A stretch of 64,000 bases of DNA from Microbacterium testaceum StLB037 (GCF_000202635.1 NC_015125.1:2480001-2544000); one strand, 5' to 3'; shown: positions 42,473-51,475, counted from the first letter of the stretch. A program made the numbers and translations. The notes: generated from the sequence alone by a model not told the origin.

Positions 42473-43357
42473 TCATCGGCCGGCGCCGGCCGAGAGGCCC
42501 GCCTTCACGTGCCGCTGCGCGGCGAGGATGACGACGAGCGCCGGGACGCTCGCGATGAGGGAGGCGGCCATGGTCGCCGCCCACGTGTTCAGGTTGGAGC
42601 TGCTGAGGGCGTAGATCAGCACCGAGACGGGGTACATCTCGTTGCGGTTGACGAGGGTCAGCCCGAAGAGGAGGTCACCCCAGCTGAAGAGGAAGGCGAA
42701 CACCCCGGCGGTCACGATCGCATTGCGTGAGAGCGGGATGACGATGCGCCAGAGCGTGCCGATCGGCCCGAGCCCGTCGACGGTGGACGCCTCGATGACC
42801 TCGGTGTCGAGGCGGAGCATGAACGCCCGCATCACGATGATCGCGAACGGGACACCGGCGGTGGAGTTGGCGAGGATCAGGCCGAGGAAGGTGTTCAGCA
42901 GCCCCCACGAGTTGAACATCGCGTAGAACGAGGTCGCGAGCACGACGCTCGGGACCATCTGCGCGAGCAGGAGGAGGATGAGCGCGAGGCTCACCGCGCG
43001 CGAGCGCAGGCGGCTGAGTGCGTACGCGGCGGGGATGGCGACGACCAGGGTCACCAGCACAGACCCCAGCGACACGAGCACCGACACCCGCAGCCCGCCG
43101 AGACCGGCGTCGTTCAGGGCGGTCTCGTAGCCGCCGAGCCCCGGCGAGGTCGGGAACCAGGCGGTGTCGGCGGAGTTCGCCGAGGGCTGGAAGGACGCCG
43201 AGACCATCCAGTAGACCGGGAAGAGGTAGACCGCCAGCACGATCACCGTGAGGAGGGTCCACACCCAGCCGCGGCGACGACGGCGGGGGCGGGGTTCCGA
43301 GACCGGGGCGGCGGAGACCGAAGCCGGGGAGACGGGGGTGGACTGCAGAGTGGTCAT
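42473..43357 (-). CDS. Sugar-type ABC transporter permease (MalG-like)
   Basis: A 294-residue permease with about six hydrophobic segments, preceded by an Arg-rich cytoplasmic tail. VYLFPVYWMVSASFQPS is the MalG-type opening and EASTVDGLGPIGTLWRIVIP the EAA loop that contacts the ATPase. ATG overlaps the stop of the partner permease (ATGA). Last of a three-gene importer operon that lacks its own ATPase. Confidence 0.93.
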   Translation of the reverse strand: MTTLQSTPVSPASVSAAPVSEPRPRRRRRGWVWTLLTVIVLAVYLFPVYWMVSASFQPSANSADTAWFPTSPGLGGYETALNDAGLGGLRVSVLVSLGSVLVTLVVAIPAAYALSRLRSRAVSLALILLLLAQMVPSVVLATSFYAMFNSWGLLNTFLGLILANSTAGVPFAIIVMRAFMLRLDTEVIEASTVDGLGPIGTLWRIVIPLSRNAIVTAGVFAFLFSWGDLLFGLTLVNRNEMYPVSVLIYALSSSNLNTWAATMAASLIASVPALVVILAAQRHVKAGLSAGAGR

Positions 43358-44304
43358 CGTTCGGCACGCTCCCTGCGCATCGACAGGATGGTGTAGACGA
43401 TCGCGAACACGATGCTGATGCCGAGCAGCAGCATGCCGTACGCCCCGCCGAGGCCGAACTCGAACTGCTGGAACGCCTGTCGGTAGGACAGGAGCCCGAG
43501 GGTCACGGTGCTGTTGGCGGGTCCGCCGGCGGTGAGCACGAGGACGAGATCGACGATCAGCAGCGTGTAGACGACGCTCATCACGACGAGGACCGAGACG
43601 ACGGGCCAGATCGTCGGCAGGACGATCGCCGTGAGCCGACGCCACGCTCCCGCCCCGTCGAGTTGGGCGGCCTCGAGCTGCTCCGCGGGGACCTGCTTGA
43701 GCGCCGCACCGAGGATCGTGGCCCAGTACGGCAGGCTCGCCCACACGGCCACGACGATGACCGCGGGAAGAGCCGTCGCCGGGTTGGCGAGCCACGCCTC
43801 GGCGGGCAGGCGCAAGGCCTTCAACACCTCGTTGATGGGGCCTTCCCCGGCGAGGAGCGACTTCCAGACCGTCGCGACGACGACGGCCGGAAGCAGCCAC
43901 GGCAGCAGGATCAGCGTGGGAAGCCAGCGGCTCCCCGGGAAACGACGCGAGAAGAGCAGGGCCAGAGCGAGGCCGAGCACGAGCTCCACCACGACGGAGA
44001 CGACCGTGATCACGACCGTGTTGATGAGGGCTCGGGTCGTCACGGGTTCGGCGAGGATCGCCTCGAAGTTCGCGGTGCCGACGAAGGGGGCTCGCCCGGT
44101 GATGAAGGTCCCGGTGCGGAACTCCGTCGTGCTCATGAAGACCCCGTAGCCCAAGGGGAACAGGAAGAAGAGCAGGAAGAAGACCAGGGCCGGCGCGAGG
44201 AACGCCGCCAACTCGGCGCGCGAGCGGCCCGCCAGAGACAGCCGGGGCCGGCCGGGGGACGATTTCCCCGGCCGGCCGGCCGTTCTCACATCGGTGGCGG
44301 TCAC
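43354..44304 (-). CDS. Sugar-type ABC transporter permease (MalF-like)
   Basis: A 316-residue permease, LAAFLAPALVFFLLFFLFPL at the first helix and EAAQLDGAGAWRRLTAIVLP as the EAA loop. Forms the pore with the MalG-like subunit. GTG start overlaps the binding-protein stop as GTGA. Substrate class is that of CUT1 importers: oligosaccharides, but also other polyols. Confidence 0.93.
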   Translation of the reverse strand: MTATDVRTAGRPGKSSPGRPRLSLAGRSRAELAAFLAPALVFFLLFFLFPLGYGVFMSTTEFRTGTFITGRAPFVGTANFEAILAEPVTTRALINTVVITVVSVVVELVLGLALALLFSRRFPGSRWLPTLILLPWLLPAVVVATVWKSLLAGEGPINEVLKALRLPAEAWLANPATALPAVIVVAVWASLPYWATILGAALKQVPAEQLEAAQLDGAGAWRRLTAIVLPTIWPVVSVLVVMSVVYTLLIVDLVLVLTAGGPANSTVTLGLLSYRQAFQQFEFGLGGAYGMLLLGISIVFAIVYTILSMRRERAER

Positions 44305-45539
44305 TGACCGGCGACCTGCTTCAGCGCGGCTTCCGCGCTCTCCCCGCCCACCGTCGCGGACTGGATCGCATCCACGTACTTCTGCTGGAGGGTGTTCCAC
44401 TCCGTGCCCAGCTGGGCGGTGTTGTAGGCGCCGTCCACGGCATCCACGAAGGGAGCGGCCGCGGGAACCTGCTCGACGAAGGTGGCCTGAGCGCTGGTGA
44501 GAGCCGGGATGTACCCGCCCTTCTTCGCCGTGTCGACCTGGTTGTCCTCCGACGCGCGGCACTTCACGAGCGCGGCGGCGGCCGCTTCCTTCTGCTGGTC
44601 GGCGTTGGCGGCGACGCCGTAGACGTAGCCGAGGAGGTTGGCGCGAGGCGACTCGCCCGCCTTCGCGGTGGGGAAGGGGAACGTGCCGTACTCGAAGGGG
44701 ATCGAGGTGTCGACGAGGTTCCACGGACCCGAGACCGTCATGGCGGCCGCGCCCGAGGTCCACTGGTCGATCGACTTCCAGCCCTGGTTGACGAACTCCG
44801 GAGACAGGGAGCCGTTCGCGACGAGCTTCTTGTAGAGGTCGACGCTGTCGACCGCGCCCTGGCTCGTCGGGTCGGCCGGGTCGCCGCCCGCCGAGAGCAG
44901 GAACGGGAGGAAGTACGTCGCCGTCGAGCCGTCGCCGCCGATGCCGGGCAGGATGATGCCCTTCTGGTTCGCCGTGGTGAGCGAACCGGCGAGCTTCACG
45001 AGGTCGTCGAAGGTCTTGGGGGCCGTCTCGGAGACGCCCGCGGCGGCGAAGGCGGCCTTGTTGTAGAAGATCGCGTAGTCCTCGACCTGCACGGGCAGGC
45101 CGTACAGCGTGCCGTCGTAGTCGCCGAGGCCCGCGACGCTCTCGGCGAGCCCGTCGGTCGAGACGTCGTACTGCCCGAGGTCGGCCAGCACGCCCTGCGA
45201 GGCGAGCTGCGGGAGCTGGGTGTCGGTGGAGAGGAGGGCCACGTCCGGGAGGGCCTTGGCGCCGGCCGCCTGCAGCAGCTTGGTCGTGTAGTCGCCGGAC
45301 TGCGTCTGGACGTCGACCGTGATGCCGAGCTGCGAGGCGCAGTCCTCGAAGTACGTCTTCTGCAGGCCCTGGTAGGGCTCGAAGTCGATGCTGTTCCACA
45401 CCGTGAGCGAGACGCCCTGGAAGCCGTCCGTCTGGGCGGGGGCCGATTGCCCGCCCGCGCACCCGGCCAACGTCAGGGCGCCCACGAGTCCGACCGTGGG
45501 AAGAGCGAGGCGGCGCAGCCGCGACGAGGAGAGAGCCAT
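44301..45539 (-). CDS. ABC transporter solute-binding lipoprotein (CUT1 type)
   Basis: A 412-residue lipoprotein with lipobox LTLAGC (Cys28) and the SBP_bac_1 fold: VSLTVWNSIDFEPYQGLQKT, ALPDVALLSTDTQLPQLAS, WTSGAAAMTVSGPWNLVDT and AALVKCRASEDNQVDTAKKG. ATG 45539 is set by the signal peptide; no good ribosome site is visible upstream. Heads the importer operon. Divergent from a nucleoside hydrolase gene 206 bp away, which hints that the ligand could be a nucleoside or ribose-containing compound; that is inference only. Confidence 0.93.
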   Translation of the reverse strand: MALSSSRLRRLALPTVGLVGALTLAGCAGGQSAPAQTDGFQGVSLTVWNSIDFEPYQGLQKTYFEDCASQLGITVDVQTQSGDYTTKLLQAAGAKALPDVALLSTDTQLPQLASQGVLADLGQYDVSTDGLAESVAGLGDYDGTLYGLPVQVEDYAIFYNKAAFAAAGVSETAPKTFDDLVKLAGSLTTANQKGIILPGIGGDGSTATYFLPFLLSAGGDPADPTSQGAVDSVDLYKKLVANGSLSPEFVNQGWKSIDQWTSGAAAMTVSGPWNLVDTSIPFEYGTFPFPTAKAGESPRANLLGYVYGVAANADQQKEAAAAALVKCRASEDNQVDTAKKGGYIPALTSAQATFVEQVPAAAPFVDAVDGAYNTAQLGTEWNTLQQKYVDAIQSATVGGESAEAALKQVAGQ

Positions 45540-45745
45540 TCGTGGTCCGTTTCCCGACCGGCTCGCCATCGCCGATCGCTGAGTGCTGTGTGGGGGAGCG
45601 GGTCGGGAGCCCGCGACGATGCTCACTCTGCTGCCTGCACATGACGAACAGGGAACAAGAACGTCACGCGGTGTAACACCTGCCCCCGCGGGCGCTCGGG
45701 GACGGGCAGGCTGAGAGCATCCCCATCCCTGCACCAGGAGCGCTC

Positions 45746-46753
45746 ATGGCATCCCTTCCCCTCCCCTCCGTCGACGCGGCCCGGGCTCGTCAGCGCGTGC
45801 TCGTCGACACCGACACGGGGCTCGACGACGCCCACTCGCTCATGTACCTCCTCGCCCAGCCGGACGTCGAGATCGAGGCGATCACCACGATCTACGGAAA
45901 CACGCCCGTCGAGGACTCGGCGCGCAACGTCCGCACCGTCCTCCGTCTCGCCGGCCGCGAGGACATCCCCGTGCACCTCGGCGAAGCCGCCCCGATCGAG
46001 GGCGAGGCGTCGATCGCCGACTTCGTGCACGGCACCGACGGTCTCGGCGACCGCTTCGATCGCGCGGAGCTGAGCGTCGAGGACGAGAGCGCGGTGGATG
46101 CCATCGTCCGCATCGCCGCGGAGAACCCGGGCGAGGTCGACCTCCACCCCCTCGGCCCGCTCACCAACATCGCCCGGGCGCTCGAGCGCGACCCGGAGCT
46201 GTTCCTGAAGTTCCGTTCGGTCGTCATCATGGGCGGGGCGGGGCCGTACCCGGTCCCCGGCGGCGCGACGCTCACGGATGCCAACACGGCCAATGATCGG
46301 CGGGCGGCCGAGATCGTCTTCGGCGCGCGCAACAACGGCAATGTCGTGATGGTGGGCGTGAACGTCACCGCCACGGCGATCCTGGACGAGCAGGTTCTCG
46401 CGGTTCTGCGCGGAACGGGCACGCCGTGGAGCACGTTCGCGGGCGAGGTGCTCGACGCGTACAACGACTTCTACCAGTACAAGTGGGGCCGCCGGATCTC
46501 GTCCGCCCACGACGGCCTCGCCACGGTCGTGCTGCACCGCCCCGACATCGTCACGGCCTGGACCGAGGGGCCCGTCGACTACACGCCGTACGGCGGGTCG
46601 CTCGCGACGCGCATCGCGCTGACCCACGACGGCCTGCCGCTGGTGTGGGGGACTCCCGAAGGCCCGAGCGTTCGCGCGGTGACGGCGTTCGACGGCGATC
46701 TGTTCCGTCGTCTGTTCGTCCGGGCGCTCGCCGGCGGTCCGGCCGAGCGGTAG
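45746..46753 (+). CDS. Inosine-uridine preferring nucleoside hydrolase
   Basis: A 335-residue IunH/RihA-type N-ribohydrolase. Calcium site: VLVDTDTGLDDAHSLMYLL (the DTDxGxDDA motif); TTIYGNTPVEDSARNV; DLHPLGPLTNIARALERDPE; VIMGGAGPYPVPGGATLTDA, where the usual N-x-T-x-x-A-E-x-N segment reads DANTANDRRAAE. Splits a ribonucleoside to base and ribose. ATG has AGGAG 6 nt upstream. It lies between the importer operon (divergent) and the SAH-hydrolase-like operon (convergent), so it could take the inosine or adenosine those genes yield or import. Confidence 0.92.
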   Translation: MASLPLPSVDAARARQRVLVDTDTGLDDAHSLMYLLAQPDVEIEAITTIYGNTPVEDSARNVRTVLRLAGREDIPVHLGEAAPIEGEASIADFVHGTDGLGDRFDRAELSVEDESAVDAIVRIAAENPGEVDLHPLGPLTNIARALERDPELFLKFRSVVIMGGAGPYPVPGGATLTDANTANDRRAAEIVFGARNNGNVVMVGVNVTATAILDEQVLAVLRGTGTPWSTFAGEVLDAYNDFYQYKWGRRISSAHDGLATVVLHRPDIVTAWTEGPVDYTPYGGSLATRIALTHDGLPLVWGTPEGPSVRAVTAFDGDLFRRLFVRALAGGPAER

Positions 46754-46777
46754 GCCCGGACCCCGGGTTCGTCGGCG

Positions 46778-48145
46778 TCAGCGCGCGCCGGCGCGGGCGG
46801 GGTGGTCGTCGGCGAGCCGGTCGCGGCGGTCGGTGCGCAGGCGCGAGCGGAACGTGCCGTCCTTCGGGAAGCCGCCGTACAGGCCGCGCTCGGTGAGGGC
46901 CGGCACGAGCAGCTCGGCGAAGTCCTCGACGGACGCGGGCGACAGGAACGGGTGCAGCAGGAAGCCGTCGACGCCCGCCTCCTCGACGAAGGTGCCGATC
47001 GCGTCGGCGACGCGATCGGGCGTCCCGAGGAAGCGATCGTCGGCGAACGCGGTGACCCTCGCGAACTGCCGGCGCACGTCGCCCGCGGTGAGCGTCGGCG
47101 CGTCGGACCGGGTCTCCTTCGTCTGCGTGGCGTTCGTCGCGCGCTTCACCAGCGGCTCATCGTCGGCGTACCGCGAGAAGTCGATCCCGCCCCACCCGGC
47201 GTAGGCCGCGAGCTGTGCTTCGGGGGAGTAGTGCTGCTGCAGCGAGTCGATCTTCTCCTGCACGGCGATGTCGGTCGGGGCCACCACGAGGTTCATGCCG
47301 ACCACGGCGCGGATCTGAGAGGCATCCCGGCCCAGTTCTTCGGCGCGACGACGGATGCCGGCGAGCCCCTCGCGGATCGCGACGGGGTCGCTGTCGCCCA
47401 CGAAGATCAACTCGGCGTGCCGCGCGGCGAACTCACGTCCGCGCGGCGACCACCCGGCCTGGATGATGACCGGGGTGCGCTGCGGGGACGGCGTGCTCAG
47501 GTGCGGCCCGGCGACGCGGAAGTGCTCGCCCTCGTGGTCGATGCGGTGCACCTTGGTGGGATCGGCGAACAGACCCGAGGCCTTGTCGCCGACGAAGGCG
47601 TCGTCTTCCCAGCTGCGTTCCCACAGCGCGTAGGCGACCTCGAGGAACTCGTCGGCCCGGTCGTAGCGCTGATCGTGCGCGAGCACGTCGAGACCGAAGT
47701 TCGCGGCGGCTCCGGGCAGGTACGACGTGACGACGTTCCACCCGATGCGTCCGTCGGTGAGGTGGTCGAGGGTCGAGAACCGGCGCGCGTGCGCGAAGGG
47801 GTGCTCGTACGTCGTCGACACCGTCGTGCCGAAGGCGAGGTTCTCGGTGACCGCGGCCAGCGCGGGGATGTGCAGCATCGGATCGAGCGCGGGCAGCTCG
47901 ACGCCCGTCTCGATCGCGGTCGCCGCGGAGCCGCGGTAGGTGTCGTACATCCCGAGCACGTCGCCGAAGAAGAACAGGTCCATGCCCGCGGCCTCGACGC
48001 GGCGGGCCTGGTCGGTCCAGTACCGCAGGGAGGTCGCGGACAGGCGATCGTCGGCCGGGTGGGTCCACATGCTCGCCGCGGACGAGCCGTTGCCGACGCA
48101 CGCCTGCTCGTAGAGGCCGAACAGCAGGGGGCGGGGGTCAGACAT
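46778..48145 (-). CDS. FMN-dependent monooxygenase (NtaA/SnaA/DszA group)
   Basis: A 455-residue luciferase-like enzyme of the two-component monooxygenase branch: DLFFFGDVLGMYDTYRGS, TVSTTYEHPFAHARRFSTLD, GRIGWNVVTSYLPGAAANFG and PVIIQAGWSPRGREFAARHA. Needs FMNH2 from a separate reductase, none of which is adjacent. Family members cleave C-N or C-S bonds. ATG overlaps the amidohydrolase stop by 8 bp; last gene of the four-gene operon. Confidence 0.9.
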   Translation of the reverse strand: MSDPRPLLFGLYEQACVGNGSSAASMWTHPADDRLSATSLRYWTDQARRVEAAGMDLFFFGDVLGMYDTYRGSAATAIETGVELPALDPMLHIPALAAVTENLAFGTTVSTTYEHPFAHARRFSTLDHLTDGRIGWNVVTSYLPGAAANFGLDVLAHDQRYDRADEFLEVAYALWERSWEDDAFVGDKASGLFADPTKVHRIDHEGEHFRVAGPHLSTPSPQRTPVIIQAGWSPRGREFAARHAELIFVGDSDPVAIREGLAGIRRRAEELGRDASQIRAVVGMNLVVAPTDIAVQEKIDSLQQHYSPEAQLAAYAGWGGIDFSRYADDEPLVKRATNATQTKETRSDAPTLTAGDVRRQFARVTAFADDRFLGTPDRVADAIGTFVEEAGVDGFLLHPFLSPASVEDFAELLVPALTERGLYGGFPKDGTFRSRLRTDRRDRLADDHPARAGAR

Positions 48146-49436
48146 TCGCGGTGATCCGTTCTTCTCGGGCGGGGGTGCGCCAGCGGACGTCCCCGCCGAC
48201 GACGGTGAGGGATGCCTCGGCGGGGCCGCCCTCGACGAGTTCCGCGAGCGCGTCCTCGGGAGTGGTGGTCGACACCGGGAAGACCGCGAGGTCGGCGCGG
48301 GCGCCGATGCGCAGGATGCCGGTCGGGTCGGCGGCATCCAGTCCCAGGGCGTGAGCCCCTCCGGCGGTGGCGGCGTGGAAGAGGCGGGCGTGCAGGTCCG
48401 CGTCGGTGTAGCCCTGCTCGCGCGCGAGCCGGTGGAGGGCGGCGACGTCGTGCCAGATGGACAGGCTCGGCGACGATGACAGGGAATCGGTGCCGACCGC
48501 GATCGCGTTCCCCTCGCGCAGGTACGCGGCGATGGGCGGAGGGTCGAGACCGATGACGGCGTTCGACCGCGGGCAGAGGGCGACGCTGACGCCGCGGTCG
48601 CGGAGGAGGCGCCGGTCGTCCGCGTCGACGTAGATGCCGTGCGCGAGGTGGGTGGTGGGCGTGAGAGCGCCGAGGGAGTCGAGGTAGGGGATGACCCCCG
48701 TGCCGACGCCGCCGCCGCCGAGCAGCGCGAACTCGCCGCGGCCGTTGGCGCGCCAGCGATCGGCGAGATCACCGGTGCCGGTGCGGACGTAGGCGTCCTC
48801 CCACGCGGACTCGGCCGCGTGGATGTGCTGACGTACGCCCCACTCGGCGGCGAGGCGCGACAGGTCGCGGATGACCTCGGTGTCGAGCGAGTAGATCGCG
48901 TGGGGCGAGAGGCCCACCGCCGGGGGAGTGGGCAGCGCGCTCAGCTGCGCGCGGACGGTGTCGGGTCCGCTGAGCCGCCAGGCGCTGTCGGTCCACCCGA
49001 GCACCTCCCAGAAGGCGATGCCGTGCAGCCCCGCCTCGTGCACGGCGCTCCCGGCCTCGACGTCGGTGACGATCTCGGCGACGGCGGTCGTTCCCGCGCG
49101 CAGGCACAGGGCCGCTCCCGCCGCCGCGGATGCGCTCCAGTCGCGGGGGAGCGGATACAGCTCCATGAACGCCCCCATCCACGACTCGAACCCGTCGTGC
49201 GCCGCGCGTCCCACCGCGGCCATGTCGGTGTACTGCAGGTGGGTGTGGGCGTTCACGAGGCCCGGGGTGAGCGCCCCGTCCCACTCCTGCACGTCGGCGT
49301 CGGGAAACCCGCGGAGCACCTCGTCGAAGCGGGCGACCGCCGCGATACGCCCGTCGCGCACGGCGACGGCTCCGTCGGCGAGAGCGGGAGCGCCCGGAGA
49401 GAGCACGACGCGCGCCCGGTGCACAGTGACGGTCAT
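48138..49436 (-). CDS. Amidohydrolase, SAH/5'-deoxyadenosine deaminase-like
   Basis: A 432-residue metal-dependent TIM-barrel deaminase of the TrzA/MtaD/DadD group. Metal ligands: H-x-H in LVNAHTHLQYTDM, His in RQHIHAAES with the catalytic Glu, His in THLAHGIYVDADD and Asp in AVGTDSLSSSPSLS. The SLDTEVIRDLSRLAAEWGV stretch fits deaminases of adenine nucleoside derivatives. A deaminase of SAH or related 5'-thio/deoxyadenosines is the best guess because the next gene upstream is an SAH-hydrolase homologue; guanine or s-triazine-type substrates are alternatives. Overlaps the neighbours on both sides. Confidence 0.82.
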   Translation of the reverse strand: MTVTVHRARVVLSPGAPALADGAVAVRDGRIAAVARFDEVLRGFPDADVQEWDGALTPGLVNAHTHLQYTDMAAVGRAAHDGFESWMGAFMELYPLPRDWSASAAAGAALCLRAGTTAVAEIVTDVEAGSAVHEAGLHGIAFWEVLGWTDSAWRLSGPDTVRAQLSALPTPPAVGLSPHAIYSLDTEVIRDLSRLAAEWGVRQHIHAAESAWEDAYVRTGTGDLADRWRANGRGEFALLGGGGVGTGVIPYLDSLGALTPTTHLAHGIYVDADDRRLLRDRGVSVALCPRSNAVIGLDPPPIAAYLREGNAIAVGTDSLSSSPSLSIWHDVAALHRLAREQGYTDADLHARLFHAATAGGAHALGLDAADPTGILRIGARADLAVFPVSTTTPEDALAELVEGGPAEASLTVVGGDVRWRTPAREERITANV

Positions 49437-50692
49437 TCGTCGCCTTCTTCTTCGGCGATCCAGGAGGCGAGGAACTCCCGCTGGGCGGTCGAGACGGTGT
49501 CGACCGTGCCGCCGAAGGAGGCGAGCGCGATCGCCGCGACCTCGTCGTCCGCGGCCCGGGGCAGCTCGTGCACCGCGGCGTCGAGTGCGGGCGTGGTGAG
49601 CAGGTACTCGACGGAGGCCAGCTGCACGCCGAACGACAGGTCCATGATCTGCACGGGATTGCCCTCGGCCGCGCTGACGTTCAGGCAGTTGCCGTCGTCG
49701 AGCACGTGCACGAGGGAACCGCTCGGCATCCGGAGGGTCGACACCGCCCCGTCGCGCGCGATCTCGATCGCGCCGGCCGCGCGGGCGGCATCCAGGGCGA
49801 TCTCCTGGGACACCCCGCCGCCGACGGCCACGATCGCCCCGGTGGGCAGGGCGTCGAGATGGGCGACGTCGACGGTGTGCCGGATGCCGGTGGCCGAGAT
49901 CACGACGTCGGCTTCGGCGGCGGCCTGGGCCAGGGTGCGCACCGCGAAACCCGCGAACGCCGCCTGCAGCGCCGCCACGGGGTCGGTCTCGGTCACGATC
50001 ACCCGCGCCCCCAGGGCCGCGGCGTGCTCGGCGATCCCGGAGCCGACGCGGCCGTAACCGACGACGACGACGGTCGCGCCGCGGAGCGAGCGGTCCGCGA
50101 CGTCGGCGACGGCGAACACGACCGACTGCCCCGTGCCGTGGCGGTTGTCGAACAGCGACTTCGACCGCGCGTCGTTGGCGGCGACCACCGGGATGCGCAG
50201 GGCCCCCTCCGCGTGCATGCGCCGCAGGGGGCGGACGCCGCTCGTCGTCTGCTCGGTGGCCCCGCGCATCCGCGCGACGACGTCGGGACGCTCGAGGTGG
50301 ACGAGCCGGATCGTCGAAGCACCGTCGTCGACGATGACCTCGGGGCGGTGATCGAGCAGCGCGAGGGCGTTCTCGCGGTCCTCCCCGCGGCCGGCATCCG
50401 CTCGCGCGTACACCGGCAGCCCGGCGTGGGCGAGGGCGGCCGCGACCTCGTCGTCGGTGTTGCGGCCCGCGGACGTGACCGTGACCTCAGCCCCCGCCTC
50501 GGCGAGGGCGAGGGCGACCGTCGCAGTCTTGGGCTCCAGGACGTCGGAGACCCCGATCCGCACGCCGGCGACGGTGCTGGCCGCGCGCAGGCGGTCGGAG
50601 AGAGCGATGGTCACGGGCATGTGCGCGCGGGCCCATTCGATGCGGTCCTGGCCCGCGCGCCAGAGCGAGGGGTCGGCGATGCGGCCGGTCAC
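49433..50692 (-). CDS. S-adenosylhomocysteine hydrolase homologue, archaeal/Thermotoga type
   Basis: A 419-residue AhcY-family protein without the insertion of the 490-residue bacterial form. Active-site segments: VDDGASTIRLVH (Asp123), ATEQTTSG (Glu147), NDARSKSLFDN (Lys178, Asp182, Asn183) and HGTGQS, where bacterial and animal enzymes have a Cys. NAD site: VVVVGYGRVGSGIAEHAAAL, ARVIVTETDPVAALQ, ISATGIRHTV; C-terminus GNPVQIMDLSF replaces GHPxxVMSxSF. The His of the HLT-E-TA motif is not evident (DVLEPKTA). In Methanocaldococcus the corresponding enzyme acts on S-inosylhomocysteine. GTG start overlaps the upstream stop. Confidence 0.85.
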   Translation of the reverse strand: MTGRIADPSLWRAGQDRIEWARAHMPVTIALSDRLRAASTVAGVRIGVSDVLEPKTATVALALAEAGAEVTVTSAGRNTDDEVAAALAHAGLPVYARADAGRGEDRENALALLDHRPEVIVDDGASTIRLVHLERPDVVARMRGATEQTTSGVRPLRRMHAEGALRIPVVAANDARSKSLFDNRHGTGQSVVFAVADVADRSLRGATVVVVGYGRVGSGIAEHAAALGARVIVTETDPVAALQAAFAGFAVRTLAQAAAEADVVISATGIRHTVDVAHLDALPTGAIVAVGGGVSQEIALDAARAAGAIEIARDGAVSTLRMPSGSLVHVLDDGNCLNVSAAEGNPVQIMDLSFGVQLASVEYLLTTPALDAAVHELPRAADDEVAAIALASFGGTVDTVSTAQREFLASWIAEEEGDE

Positions 50693-51468
50693 GGGGTCAC
50701 CTCTCGGGCGAAGCGGTCGTCGTCGCCGGCGTCGTGCCGGTCGAGCAGGAGCAGCGCGATCAGCGCGTCCAAGAGGCGCCACTGCGTCGACGAGGGGGCA
50801 ACCTCGGCCTCGGGGAGGGGCGACGGCATCTCCACGAGGGAGGTCGCTCCCGCTCGACCGACGAACGGGCGGGACGACGCAGAGGTGCGGATCCCCTCGG
50901 TCACGGCTCCGCGCGGGGAGGCATCGGCGACGAGGCCCTCCAGCGCCTCGAGGGGCAGGATGCCGCGCCCCTCACCGCTCAGCACGGTCAGGTGCACGGG
51001 GGCGTCGCGGGCGGAGAGCTGCTCGAGCGGCTGCACGCGGAATCCGTCGAGGCGCGCCGCGAGGGCCGCCACCGGAGCGTCCGTCGCGCGGATCACCGCC
51101 GCGCCGAGAGTGCGGAGCGACGTCGCGAGCGCCTCGGACAGCAGACCGTCTCCGACCACGGTCACGGTCGTTCCCGCGAGCGTGAGGTTCGTGCGCGCCG
51201 ACACCGCGCGCAGCACCTGTTCGGCACGGAGGCGCGAGTACAGGATGCCGAAGGCCGGGGACGCGAACGGATCGACGCCGTCGAGGGTGTGGGCGAGGTC
51301 GAGGCCCGCGACGTCGCGGAGCGACGTCCGCAGCGCGAGCGGGAGGGGAGGCAGGGCACCGCCGTAGGACAGGGTATCGAGCGCACTGCGCCACTCCCGG
51401 TGGAGGCGGAGGGAAACGGGGAGCAGCGCGTCGATCCTGTCGGGCGTGAAGGACCGGAAGGACGACAC
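50689..51468 (-). CDS. Degenerate SAH-hydrolase-like protein (Rossmann part only)
   Basis: A 259-residue protein. Residues about 97-150, LAGTTVTVVGDGLLSEALAT and LGAAVIRATDAPVAALAARL with DGFRVQPLEQ, line up with residues 203-256 of the SAH-hydrolase homologue encoded just downstream (LRGATVVVVGYGRVGSGIAE and so on). The preceding helix PAFGILYSRLRAEQVLRAVS occupies the place of FDNRHGTGQS but has none of its catalytic residues, and the nucleotide loop is GDG instead of GYGRVG. It looks like a duplicated, catalytically empty subunit kept as first gene of the operon. GTG start; TACCGT 7 nt upstream. Function unknown. Confidence 0.72.
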   Translation of the reverse strand: MSSFRSFTPDRIDALLPVSLRLHREWRSALDTLSYGGALPPLPLALRTSLRDVAGLDLAHTLDGVDPFASPAFGILYSRLRAEQVLRAVSARTNLTLAGTTVTVVGDGLLSEALATSLRTLGAAVIRATDAPVAALAARLDGFRVQPLEQLSARDAPVHLTVLSGEGRGILPLEALEGLVADASPRGAVTEGIRTSASSRPFVGRAGATSLVEMPSPLPEAEVAPSSTQWRLLDALIALLLLDRHDAGDDDRFAREVTP

Positions 51469-51475
51469 GCCCTCG

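Noticed and set aside
40888..42531. A long plus-strand frame giving a repeated peptide GSEPRASVARTLNDDAA
   Set aside because: It is the 51-bp non-coding tandem array followed by the antisense of aspS; the repeat length is a multiple of three and the aspS frame is certain.
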